Shown: piece by piece, positions 44,329 through 52,530 of the stretch
Position numbering within the stretch: the stretch's first letter is position 1
Layout of the letters: each line of letters begins with the position of its first letter
Position numbers and translations under genes: made by a program
Assembly: GCA_964588705.1 (NCBI GenBank)
Contig: CAZPQV010000004.1
Span: forward strand, 10,865 to 74,864
Origin: CAZPQV01 sp964588705
Lineage (GTDB): Bacteria; Bacteroidota; Bacteroidia; Flavobacteriales; Weeksellaceae
DNA: 64,000 nt
Direction of reading: 5' to 3'
The notes under the pieces: model-generated
Seen by the model: the letters and a program-made list of their open reading frames with translations, nothing else
Told to the model about the DNA's origin: nothing
Database searches by the model: none

Positions 44329-45172
44329 CTTTTTTTATTGCCGCATTCATGGTATCCTGAATTTTCTGAATCTCAGCTTTTTTTAGGTTTTTAACTACAT
44401 AAATTTTCTGAATGTTACCCATCGATTCGCTCAGTTCAACCGAAATATCCCAAAAACCGGTCTTGCTGTCAACTTCGTATCCGGCAACACGACCTACCAT
44501 TACGCCTTCAGGAAATATTGAAGATTTTCCATCCGTAATTACGGTATCGCCAACTTTCAGAGGAACATATTTCGGCACGTCAGAAAGGTGCATCAGTCGC
44601 GAATTGTCTCCTCTCCATGAAAGTGTTCCAAAGTATCCGGTATTTTTCAGCGCAGCACTGATTCTGATTTTATTTACACTCAGAACGGACTGTACTAAAG
44701 CATAATTGTCGGTTGTGTTTACAACGATTCCGGCAATTCCTTTGGGTGCAATTACGCCCATTTTGGATTCCACTCCGTGCAGACGGCCTCGGTTGATTGT
44801 GAAATAATTATCCTTTCTGTTGATGGAATTAAATACAATATCTCCGTCAACAATGGTGAACATTTGCCCACCGCCAACCGTGTCGTGAACTTTCCGGAAC
44901 TGAGGAATATTTCCTTTTTGTTTTCCGTAAAGTTGCTCCATCAGATCTTTGTTCTGTGCAACAAGTTGCTCGTTGATTTGTTTCAGCTTAAGATAGGAAG
45001 TTCCCTCGTCAATCGCTCCGGAAACTGTGGAATTAAAAGCCGCAGTTTGCCCGGCAATCCACGACTGCTGCATCGAGTTTCTACTGAAAATCAATACAAG
45101 AGCAGTGATTTGCAAGAATATAAAGAAGAAAAACAAACTGTTCTTCGAAAATAATCTCAGCAAAAATCCCAT
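44321..45172 (-). CDS. mreC: Rod-shape-determining protein MreC
   Basis: 283 residues. Membrane helix at about 12-30, coiled coil (about 60-95), then the β-barrel pair. Seen: INRGRLHGVESKMGVIAPKGIAGIVVN (two blocks), and VPLKVGDTVITDGKSSIFPEGVMVGRVAG. Connects MreB filaments to the periplasmic synthases. It follows mreB by 25 bases. Confidence 0.92.
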   Translation of the reverse strand: MGFLLRLFSKNSLFFFFIFLQITALVLIFSRNSMQQSWIAGQTAAFNSTVSGAIDEGTSYLKLKQINEQLVAQNKDLMEQLYGKQKGNIPQFRKVHDTVGGGQMFTIVDGDIVFNSINRKDNYFTINRGRLHGVESKMGVIAPKGIAGIVVNTTDNYALVQSVLSVNKIRISAALKNTGYFGTLSWRGDNSRLMHLSDVPKYVPLKVGDTVITDGKSSIFPEGVMVGRVAGYEVDSKTGFWDISVELSESMGNIQKIYVVKNLKKAEIQKIQDTMNAAIKKDE

Positions 45173-45197
45173 CCCAAAAACCGCGAAGTATTATAAA

Positions 45198-46223
45198 TTA
45201 TTTGATCAGGAAGTTGAATTTATCCATGTTTTTCAGGGCAATACCTGTTCCGCGAACTACCGCTCTAAGAGGATCTTCGGAGATAAATACCGGAAGACCT
45301 GTTTTCTTATGAATACGGTCTGCCAAACCTCTAAGCAAAGCACCGCCACCTGCAAGATAAATACCTGTTTTGTAGATATCTGCCGCAAGTTCCGGAGGCG
45401 TAAGCGAAAGAGTTTCCATTACCGCATCCTCTATTCTGATGATTGATTTATCAAGAGCTCTTGCGATTTCTTTATAACCAACCATGATTTCTTTTGGTTT
45501 TCCTGTAATCAGGTCACGTCCCTGAACCGGAATATCTTCGATATCAACGTCCAATTCCTCTACTGCAGATCCAACTTCAATTTTTACTCTTTCAGCAGTT
45601 CTGTCTCCAATATAAAGGTTGTGATGCGTTCTTAAATAGTAAGCAATATCACTTGTGAAAACGTCTCCCGCAATTTTTACCGACTTGTCGCAAACAATTC
45701 CTCCTAAAGCAACTACAGCAATTTCGGTTGTTCCTCCACCTATATCCACAATCATGTTTCCTTCAGGTTTCTGCACGTCGATTCCCACACCAATTGCAGC
45801 AGCCATCGGTTCATAAATCAAACGGACTTCTTTAGCGTTTACTTTCTGCGCGGAATCTCTTACCGCTCTTTTTTCAACTTCGGTAATTCCGGAAGGGATA
45901 CAGATTACAATTCTCAAAGCAGGCTGAATCAGTTTTCCTTTGATCCCAGGAATCTGCTTGATGAATTCTTTAATCATGTGTTCGGAAGCATGAAAATCTG
46001 CAATCACTCCATCTTTCAGCGGACGGATGGTGCGGATGTCTTCATGCGTTTTTCCCTGCATGTGTTTTGCCTGTTCTCCAACGGCAATTGGTCTTCCGGA
46101 TTGTCTCTCTATTGCAACAATGGAAGGTTGGTCAATAACAATCTTATTATTATGTATAATCAGTGTGTTAGCAGTTCCAAGGTCAATCGCAATTTCCTGC
46201 GTGAACATATCAAATAAACCCAT
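45198..46223 (-). CDS. mreB: Actin-like rod-shape protein MreB
   Basis: 341 residues. Phosphate-1 motif AIDLGTANTLI, phosphate-2 MIVDIGGGTTEIAVV and adenosine motif LAGGGALLRGLADR mark the actin fold. It guides lateral wall synthesis. First gene of mreB-mreC-mreD-mrdA-rodA, all on the minus strand with spacings of 25 bases or overlaps. Confidence 0.97.
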   Translation of the reverse strand: MGLFDMFTQEIAIDLGTANTLIIHNNKIVIDQPSIVAIERQSGRPIAVGEQAKHMQGKTHEDIRTIRPLKDGVIADFHASEHMIKEFIKQIPGIKGKLIQPALRIVICIPSGITEVEKRAVRDSAQKVNAKEVRLIYEPMAAAIGVGIDVQKPEGNMIVDIGGGTTEIAVVALGGIVCDKSVKIAGDVFTSDIAYYLRTHHNLYIGDRTAERVKIEVGSAVEELDVDIEDIPVQGRDLITGKPKEIMVGYKEIARALDKSIIRIEDAVMETLSLTPPELAADIYKTGIYLAGGGALLRGLADRIHKKTGLPVFISEDPLRAVVRGTGIALKNMDKFNFLIK

Positions 46224-46249
46224 TTCTTCTTCTAAATTTTATAAGTGTA

Positions 46250-46257
46250 CAAAGATA
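46250..46257 (-). promoter_or_regulatory. −7 element TATCTTTG of the mre operon
   Basis: Exact minus-strand TAnnTTTG, 26 bases before the mreB ATG. A TTTT tetramer 18 bases upstream could be a weak −33 site. The rest of the spacer to hemA is AT-rich without a gene. Confidence 0.55.
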
Positions 46258-46434
46258 TAAATTTAGAGGCAGTATAAAAATTGATAAAGGCAATATTTGG
46301 TTAAAATTTTATTAAAATTCTATTGGTTTTAGTTAATTAAAAACAAATCATACAATCAATTTTTTCTAAAATTTATTAAATCTCAATAGATGAATGCTAT
46401 GATATTGGTCATATAGAAGTTAAATTAAAAACCG

Positions 46435-46442
46435 TAAATTTG
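46435..46442 (+). promoter_or_regulatory. −7 element TAAATTTG of the hem operon
   Basis: Exact TAnnTTTG, 12 bases before the hemA ATG at 46455. Confidence 0.6.
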
Positions 46443-46454
46443 CAGCTGTTAAAT

Positions 46455-47729
46455 ATGCCGAAGAATCCCAATATACATCAAACTTCTAATTTTGCCGTAC
46501 TAAGTGTCAGTTTCGAAAAAGCAGACGCCGAAACACGCGGCAAATTTGCTTTTTTTGATGACCATGTAAAATCTTTCGTCAACCGAATTCATGATCAGAA
46601 AATCGGTGATGCATTTGTGGTTTCTACATGTAACAGAACGGAAATCTACACTACTTCTCAAGATTACCTGAACATCGCTGAAGAATACTGTAAAGTGGTG
46701 GATGTGAGCTTAATGGATTTCATGCAGTATGCTGAGATTCTTAAAAAAGAAGATGCATTGAACCATCTTTTCAGGGTGGCGGCAGGTCTTGAGAGCCAGA
46801 TTTTGGGAGATTTCGAAATCATTGGGCAGATTAAAAACGCTTACAACCGCTTCAAAAAAGAGAAGAAATATTCCAATCCGTATTTGGAGCGTGCGATAAA
46901 TGCTGCGATTCAGATTTCAAAAAAAATAAAGAACGAAACCGGTATTTCAAATGGTGCAGCATCAGTTTCATATGCCGCAGTTCATTATATCCTTAATTCG
47001 CAGAAACAGCTTTCAGACAAGAACATTCTTCTTCTTGGAGTTGGCGAAATCGGACAAAATACTGTTGAAAATCTTGTAAAGCATATTTACAAACCAAAAG
47101 TAAAAATTGCCAACAGAACTACTGAAATCGCCGAGAAAATTGCTGAAAAATATAATATTCCGCATATCGAATTTGATGATTTTCAGAAGGAACTTGAAAA
47201 CACCGACATTCTTATCGTAGCAACGGGAGCATCAAAAGCCATCGTGAAAAACGAACATTTCAAGAATGGAAAAGAAATGTTGGTTATCGACCTTTCAATT
47301 CCAAATAACGTAGAAAAAATTGTTGGCGACAAAGGCAATATAGAATTGGTAGATGTTGATATTCTATCAAAGCACATCAGCGAAACAATGGAGCAGCGCA
47401 AAAAAGAGATTCCAAAAGCAGAAGGAATTATCACAGAAATGACAGAGGAATTTATGGAATGGGAAAAACGCAGAAAACTGGCACCGAATATTCATCAGTT
47501 CAAAGCCATTCTGAAAAATATGGAGTTGAACGAAATGCACAATATCCACAAAAAACACCGATACATCGGGATTGATGATATGGAGCTTTCTGATAAGATG
47601 ATTCAGAAAATTACCAACAGGTTTGCAAAGTACATTATTGATAATCCGTGGAAAGCAGAAGAACTCACCAAATTGATGCATGAAATGTTTGTAGAACAGC
47701 CAAATCGTGAATTCAATGAAAAACATTAG
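46455..47729 (+). CDS. hemA: Glutamyl-tRNA reductase
   Basis: 424 residues. Catalytic Cys59 in STCNRTEIY, the strongly conserved GLESQILGDFEIIGQIKNAY, NADPH domain GVGEIGQNTVENL (about 195-207), and a C-terminal dimer helix. It reduces glutamyl-tRNA to glutamate semialdehyde, the first step to haem. An earlier in-frame TTG (46440) lies inside the promoter box, so ATG 46455 is the start. It overlaps hemC by 14 bases. Confidence 0.96.
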   Translation: MPKNPNIHQTSNFAVLSVSFEKADAETRGKFAFFDDHVKSFVNRIHDQKIGDAFVVSTCNRTEIYTTSQDYLNIAEEYCKVVDVSLMDFMQYAEILKKEDALNHLFRVAAGLESQILGDFEIIGQIKNAYNRFKKEKKYSNPYLERAINAAIQISKKIKNETGISNGAASVSYAAVHYILNSQKQLSDKNILLLGVGEIGQNTVENLVKHIYKPKVKIANRTTEIAEKIAEKYNIPHIEFDDFQKELENTDILIVATGASKAIVKNEHFKNGKEMLVIDLSIPNNVEKIVGDKGNIELVDVDILSKHISETMEQRKKEIPKAEGIITEMTEEFMEWEKRRKLAPNIHQFKAILKNMELNEMHNIHKKHRYIGIDDMELSDKMIQKITNRFAKYIIDNPWKAEELTKLMHEMFVEQPNREFNEKH

Positions 47730-48624
47730 AATCGGGACGAGAAATTCTCCGCTTGCACTTTGGCAGGCAAGGGAAGTAGCCCGACAGCTTCAGAATCTCA
47801 ATTATACAACAGATATTACTCCAATCGTTTCTTCCGGCGACAAGCAGCTCAATCAGCCGTTGTATGCTATGGGAATTACAGGAGTTTTCACCCGTGATTT
47901 AGATACAGCACTTCTGAATAAAGAAATTGATATTGCTGTTCATTCACTAAAAGATGTTCCAACCCTTTTGCCGGAAAACATTGAGTTGGTGGCTTATCTT
48001 AAAAGAGATTTTCCTGAAGATATTCTGGTACGAAGTTCAGCAGCGAAAGACAAAGATTTGAAAGATCTGAAAATTGCAACGAGCAGTTTACGCAGAAGAG
48101 CATTTTGGTCAAAAGAATTTCCAAATACTGAATTTACCGACATCAGAGGAAACGTTCAGACGAGATTAAAAAAGCTTGAAGACGGCATTGCTGATGCAAC
48201 CATGTTTTCAAAAGCCGGTATCGAAAGACTTGCTTTAAACATTGAATATGAAGAGCTTCCGATAATGATTTCTGCACCATCCCAAGGCGTTGTTGTGGTT
48301 GCGGGACATTCTGATAATAAAGAAATCAACGAGGTTCTTAAACAAATCAACCATCAGGAAACACAAATTTGTGTCGAAATCGAAAGAAATTTCTTAAAAA
48401 CTTTGGAAGGTGGCTGTACCGCACCAATTGGAGCGTTTGCTGAAATGAAGGATGATAAAATAAGATTTGTGGGACGACTTTGCTCTTTGGATGGAAAAGA
48501 CTGTATTGAAACCGATGAGATTTTCGATTACGATGAAACTAAAAACTTCGGTGAAGAAATTGCAAACCAGGTTCTTGCAAATGGAGGTAGAGAACTGATG
48601 GAGGAAATAAAGAAAAGTTTGTAA
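47716..48624 (+). CDS. hemC: Hydroxymethylbilane synthase (porphobilinogen deaminase)
   Basis: 302 residues. IRIGTRNSPLALWQA at the N-terminus, HSLKDVPTLLP, and the dipyrromethane-cofactor Cys in EGGCTAPIGAFAE (about residue 233). It joins four porphobilinogens. The start chosen (MKNIRIGT) is three codons after a possible GTG at 47707. Confidence 0.96.
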   Translation: MKNIRIGTRNSPLALWQAREVARQLQNLNYTTDITPIVSSGDKQLNQPLYAMGITGVFTRDLDTALLNKEIDIAVHSLKDVPTLLPENIELVAYLKRDFPEDILVRSSAAKDKDLKDLKIATSSLRRRAFWSKEFPNTEFTDIRGNVQTRLKKLEDGIADATMFSKAGIERLALNIEYEELPIMISAPSQGVVVVAGHSDNKEINEVLKQINHQETQICVEIERNFLKTLEGGCTAPIGAFAEMKDDKIRFVGRLCSLDGKDCIETDEIFDYDETKNFGEEIANQVLANGGRELMEEIKKSL

Positions 48625-48650
48625 CTTTATCCGTTGATTCTGTTGAGGAT

Positions 48651-49331
48651 ATGAAAATTCTATTCACGAAAAAAAATCTAGATAAAAAGCTGATTTCTAA
48701 ATATCTTGGGAATCAGTTTTCTTATGATTTCGTGGATGTTATCAAAACAAAAAATCTGAAGGTTCAGCCGTTTGATCTAGGGCATTACTCATTGATTTTC
48801 ACCAGTGTAAATGGAGTGGATTCCTTTTTCGAAAATGGTTTCAAACCAAATGAGAAATTCACCGACAGAAATTATAACAGAATTTACTGTGTTGGTGAAA
48901 AAACCAAAAACGAGATTAGAAAGCATGGATTTTTGACATATAAAGTGAAAAAACATGCCAAAGACCTTTCGGAATTTATTATTGCAAATTCGCAGGGAGA
49001 GCGGTTTTATCATTTTTGCGGAAATCTGGCGTTGGATATTTTAGACCGGGCGTTACCACTGCAGAATATTCAGTACAAAAAAGTTTCGGTTTATGAAACC
49101 CAACTGCTTTATCCGGTGGTGAACGAAGAATTCAATGTTTTGGCATTTTTCAGTCCAAGTGGAGTGAGAAGTTTTATAAAACACAATTCCCTGGAAGGGA
49201 AAAAGCTTTTTGCAATTGGGCAAACCACAGAAAAAGAACTAAAAAAACATACTAAAAATACAGTGTGGAGCAGCGAGGAAAACAATTTTGAAGGTTTGCT
49301 GAAACTGCTCGCAAAACAACTTACCACTTAA
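48651..49331 (+). CDS. hemD: Uroporphyrinogen-III synthase, copy 2 (in the hem operon)
   Basis: 226 residues. HemD-type segments: YSLIFTSVNGVDSFF, IYCVGEKTKNEIRKHG, VLAFFSPSGVRSFI and FAIGQTTEKEL. Its position between hemC and hemE argues that it works in haem synthesis. It shares little sequence with copy 1 at 34650-35390 apart from the core HemD pattern. Which of the two carries the main activity is open. Confidence 0.82.
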   Translation: MKILFTKKNLDKKLISKYLGNQFSYDFVDVIKTKNLKVQPFDLGHYSLIFTSVNGVDSFFENGFKPNEKFTDRNYNRIYCVGEKTKNEIRKHGFLTYKVKKHAKDLSEFIIANSQGERFYHFCGNLALDILDRALPLQNIQYKKVSVYETQLLYPVVNEEFNVLAFFSPSGVRSFIKHNSLEGKKLFAIGQTTEKELKKHTKNTVWSSEENNFEGLLKLLAKQLTT

Positions 49332-49350
49332 TTGTGGAATTAAAATGATT

Positions 49351-50379
49351 ATGGTTAAAAACGATTTATATTTAAAGGCATTACGTGGCGAAACAGTTGA
49401 AAGACCACCGGTTTGGATGATGAGACAGGCGGGAAGATACCTTCCTGAATTTATGGAGTTGCGCGATAAATACGACTTCTTTACAAGATGTCAAACTCCG
49501 GAATTGGCTTCAGAGATTACTGTACAGCCAATTCGCAGATTTCCTCTAGATGCTGCGATTCTGTTTTCAGATATTTTGGTGGTGCCGCAGGCAATGGGTA
49601 TCGATTTCAAGATGAAGGAATCTGTTGGTCCCTGGTTGGATACGCCAATTAGAACGATGGAGCAGGTGCAGGCGGTTCAGGTACCGGACGTAAACGATAC
49701 TTTGGGGTATGTTTTTGATGCAATTGAAATGACCCTTGAAAAAATGGATAATGAAATTCCGTTGATCGGTTTTGCCGGATCTCCATGGACAATTCTTTGC
49801 TATTGTGTTGAAGGAAAGGGAAGCAAGGCATTTGATATTGCGAAGGCATTCTGCTTTACCAATCCGGAAGCAGCACATTTATTACTTCAAAAAATCACAG
49901 ATACAACCATTGCTTACCTGAAAAGAAAAGTAGAGAAAGGTGTTTCTGCGGTTCAGATTTTCGATTCTTGGGGAGGAATGCTTTCTCCAACAGATTATCA
50001 GGAATTCTCATGGCAGTATGTCACACAGATTGTGGATGCTTTAAGTGAACTTACACATGTGGTGGTGTTCGGAAAAGGATGTTGGTTTGCACTTGAAGAA
50101 ATGACGAAATCAAAAGTTTCTGCTCTTGGTGTTGACTGGACGATTACTCCGGAATTGGCAAGAAAATTCACTAATAATGCTGTAACGCTTCAGGGAAATT
50201 TCGATCCTGCGCGCTTACATTCGTCTCCGGAAACTATCAGAACGATGGTTCATGAGATGATTAACCGTTTCGGAAAAGATAAATATATTGTAAATCTTGG
50301 ACACGGGATTTTACCGAATATCCCTGTTCAGAATGCTGAAGCATTTATCAGAGCGGTTGTTGACTGGAAGGCGAATTAA
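49351..50379 (+). CDS. hemE: Uroporphyrinogen decarboxylase
   Basis: 342 residues. RPPVWMMRQAGRYLPEF (substrate-binding Arg), PRxQAMGID region reading VPQAMGIDFKM, GFAGSPWTI, and NLGHGILPNIPVQNAEAF at the C-terminus. It yields coproporphyrinogen III. Last gene of the operon. A start two codons earlier (49345) is possible. Confidence 0.96.
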   Translation: MVKNDLYLKALRGETVERPPVWMMRQAGRYLPEFMELRDKYDFFTRCQTPELASEITVQPIRRFPLDAAILFSDILVVPQAMGIDFKMKESVGPWLDTPIRTMEQVQAVQVPDVNDTLGYVFDAIEMTLEKMDNEIPLIGFAGSPWTILCYCVEGKGSKAFDIAKAFCFTNPEAAHLLLQKITDTTIAYLKRKVEKGVSAVQIFDSWGGMLSPTDYQEFSWQYVTQIVDALSELTHVVVFGKGCWFALEEMTKSKVSALGVDWTITPELARKFTNNAVTLQGNFDPARLHSSPETIRTMVHEMINRFGKDKYIVNLGHGILPNIPVQNAEAFIRAVVDWKAN

Positions 50380-50401
50380 TTGAATTATTGATATAAATAA
50401 G

Positions 50402-50428
50402 AATCCACAGATTTCTGTGGATTTTTTT
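50402..50428 (+). terminator. Terminator of the hem operon
   Basis: Perfect hairpin AATCCACAG/CTGTGGATT with T7. Its T run touches the stop codon of the convergent lipoprotein gene. Confidence 0.88.
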
Positions 50429-50807
50429 ATAACTGAACTGGTTCGGTTGCCGGAATTCCTGCAGGTTGGGGAATTTCTTTTTTCGGCGTTTCCTGTTTCT
50501 TTTTCTCTTTAGCTTTCTTCTTTTCTTCCTGCTTCAGCTTTTCCTCTGCAAGTTTTTTATCAGCTTCTTCCTTTTTCTTTTTGGCAATGATTTTTTGTTC
50601 TTCTGCCTTTGCCAAATAAGCCGAATCTACCACAACACGTTTCATGACAACATTTCCTGGGTTTGCACCGGGTGCGAAAGAATCTATTGCGGTGGTGTCA
50701 TAAGGCAGCTTCTGTGAGTAATCGTAACCTGAAGCCATTTCCTGTTCCACCTCTTTTTTAGAGCAGGAGATTATTAAAATCAGGGAAAGAAACAGCAATT
50801 TTTTCAT
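50427..50807 (-). CDS. Lys/Glu-rich lipoprotein, unknown
   Basis: 126 residues. Lipobox with Cys15 (LSLILIISC). After a short linker (YDYSQKLPYDTTAIDSFAPG) comes a long charged helix of Lys, Glu, Ala and Gln (about 65-112), probably a coiled coil, and a Pro-rich end. It follows the EEP-protein gene by five bases on the same strand. No family recognised. Confidence 0.7.
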   Translation of the reverse strand: MKKLLFLSLILIISCSKKEVEQEMASGYDYSQKLPYDTTAIDSFAPGANPGNVVMKRVVVDSAYLAKAEEQKIIAKKKKEEADKKLAEEKLKQEEKKKAKEKKKQETPKKEIPQPAGIPATEPVQL

Positions 50808-50812
50808 TTCAA

Positions 50813-51787
50813 TTAAAAATCAAAGGTAGCAATTACGGGATAATGATCAGAAATATTCACTGAACGTTTTACTCTGTAAGAAATCGGTTTTATTTCTTTT
50901 GAAGAGAAAATATAATCAATTCTAATTGGAAATTTATAATCGTGAAAACTTGTTCCGCTGCCTCTTCCAACGGTCTCGAAAGCATCGGCGAGTCCTTTGC
51001 CAAGGTTATAATATTCCCATGAATTCGGAACAGAATTAAAATCTCCTGCAAGAATTACCGGATATGGCGAATCGTCGATCGCTTTACGTATTAACCTCAC
51101 CTGATCCTGATGTTTTCTGAAAGACGGTACCAATCTCCAAATCAATCGTTTTGCTTTTCTGGTATTAATATCCACATCGGAAGTTGGCTTTACCATTGAT
51201 TTTTCAAGATAAAATGGTTCGAGGTAAACATTAACGGCACGAACAATTTTTCCGTTAATATCAATATCTGCGTAAAACGAATGTCCATTGGAGCCGTTTT
51301 GGATGAGGTCTTTATGATTAATAATCTTATGTTTGGTTTTAAGTGCAACAATCGGATACTGGATGTAAGTATCGTTCTTTGCACTTGAAGAATGTTCCTG
51401 AAGGAAAATGATATCTGCCTCCTCTTGGTTTAAAAGCCTTTGAATTTCTCTATTTTCTGAAGTTCCATTTCTGTTATTCTTGGTATTGAAAGTCATCACT
51501 TTCAGGTTGCCTTCTTTTCCGGGAGATGGACTGTAATTTATCCATCTTTTTACAGGATTAAAGAATAAGAATGAAATGAGGACAAAGAAAATTGCTCTTT
51601 TCTTTAAGCTTAAAATCCAGAATAATGTCAGAAAGCCATGTATGACAATCAGCACAGGAAACGCCAAAGAAAGTAAATTCAGGTAAGGAAAGACTTTCGG
51701 AGGAACATACTCGTTTAGCAAGGTTCCTGTTAGAAGAATAACTACGGCAATATGAACAACAAATAAAATAAGTCTTACAAATCCCAT
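50813..51787 (-). CDS. Membrane-anchored endonuclease/exonuclease/phosphatase-fold protein
   Basis: 324 residues. Three membrane helices (about 4-24, 34-52, 58-76), then the EEP domain: VMTFNTKNNR, IIFLQEHSS (Glu), LAGDFNSVPNSWEYYNL (Asp/Asn), RIDYIFSS and ISDHYPVIATFDF (His). The catalytic set is complete. Substrate could be DNA, phospholipid or phosphoinositide-like molecules; the anchor would place it on the periplasmic side or within the inner membrane. It overlaps the rhomboid gene by 13 bases. Confidence 0.87.
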   Translation of the reverse strand: MGFVRLILFVVHIAVVILLTGTLLNEYVPPKVFPYLNLLSLAFPVLIVIHGFLTLFWILSLKKRAIFFVLISFLFFNPVKRWINYSPSPGKEGNLKVMTFNTKNNRNGTSENREIQRLLNQEEADIIFLQEHSSSAKNDTYIQYPIVALKTKHKIINHKDLIQNGSNGHSFYADIDINGKIVRAVNVYLEPFYLEKSMVKPTSDVDINTRKAKRLIWRLVPSFRKHQDQVRLIRKAIDDSPYPVILAGDFNSVPNSWEYYNLGKGLADAFETVGRGSGTSFHDYKFPIRIDYIFSSKEIKPISYRVKRSVNISDHYPVIATFDF

Positions 51788-52524
51788 CTTTGATGCAATC
51801 TCTTTTTATAATAAAGTGCCATTAGAAATCCTACCAATGCTCCGCCAATATGTGCGAAATGCGCAACGCCACCCATGCTTCCGGAAAATCCTAAATAAAG
51901 TGAAACAACGATAATTCCCGGGAAAAGATATTTAGCTTTAATCGGAAACGGAATGAACAGGAACATCAGTTTCGCATTGGGAAACATTGTAGAAAATGCT
52001 GCGACCACTCCGAAAACTGCACCTGAAGCACCCAACATTTTACCATTAAGCATTTGTCCTAAAAGCAATGCATCCGGATTTTTGAAAACAGACATATCTC
52101 CATGATAGTTCATATCAGATTTTCGGAACACTTCCGCAACATTTATTCCCTGGCTTTCAACCATTTTTACAACCTGAGTTACTTCGTAGAAATTCCAAAC
52201 GTTGAATAATAAGAAGGCTCCCAAACCACTTAAGAAATAAAGCAGAATGTATCGTTTTGCTCCTAAAACCTGTTCCAAAACCGGCCCGAAACTCAACAGC
52301 GTAAACATGTTGAAAAGTATATGCATCAGCCCAACACTCTCGCCAATCTGCGCATGCATAAACATGTGCGTGATAATCTGCCAAGAGCGGAAGTTGGGAG
52401 AAAAAGGATAGTAAGCCGAAAGAATATCATACAGTTTGCCGCCAAAAAGGAAGTTCGCTGCAATATAAACCAATACATTCAGGATGATGATATTTTTGGT
52501 AACCGGTGTTATGTTTCTGAACAT
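51775..52524 (-). CDS. Rhomboid-family intramembrane serine protease
   Basis: 249 residues. Complete rhomboid set: HMFMHAQIGESVGLMHILFN (His and Asn at about 53-72), GASG with Ser168, and His225 in HFAHIGGALVG. Six membrane helices plus an insert (about 110-160) with a possible soluble loop. Six bases downstream of mutL and overlapping the EEP gene. The substrate is unknown. Confidence 0.9.
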   Translation of the reverse strand: MFRNITPVTKNIIILNVLVYIAANFLFGGKLYDILSAYYPFSPNFRSWQIITHMFMHAQIGESVGLMHILFNMFTLLSFGPVLEQVLGAKRYILLYFLSGLGAFLLFNVWNFYEVTQVVKMVESQGINVAEVFRKSDMNYHGDMSVFKNPDALLLGQMLNGKMLGASGAVFGVVAAFSTMFPNAKLMFLFIPFPIKAKYLFPGIIVVSLYLGFSGSMGGVAHFAHIGGALVGFLMALYYKKRLHQRWDL

Positions 52525-52530
52525 TTGTTT

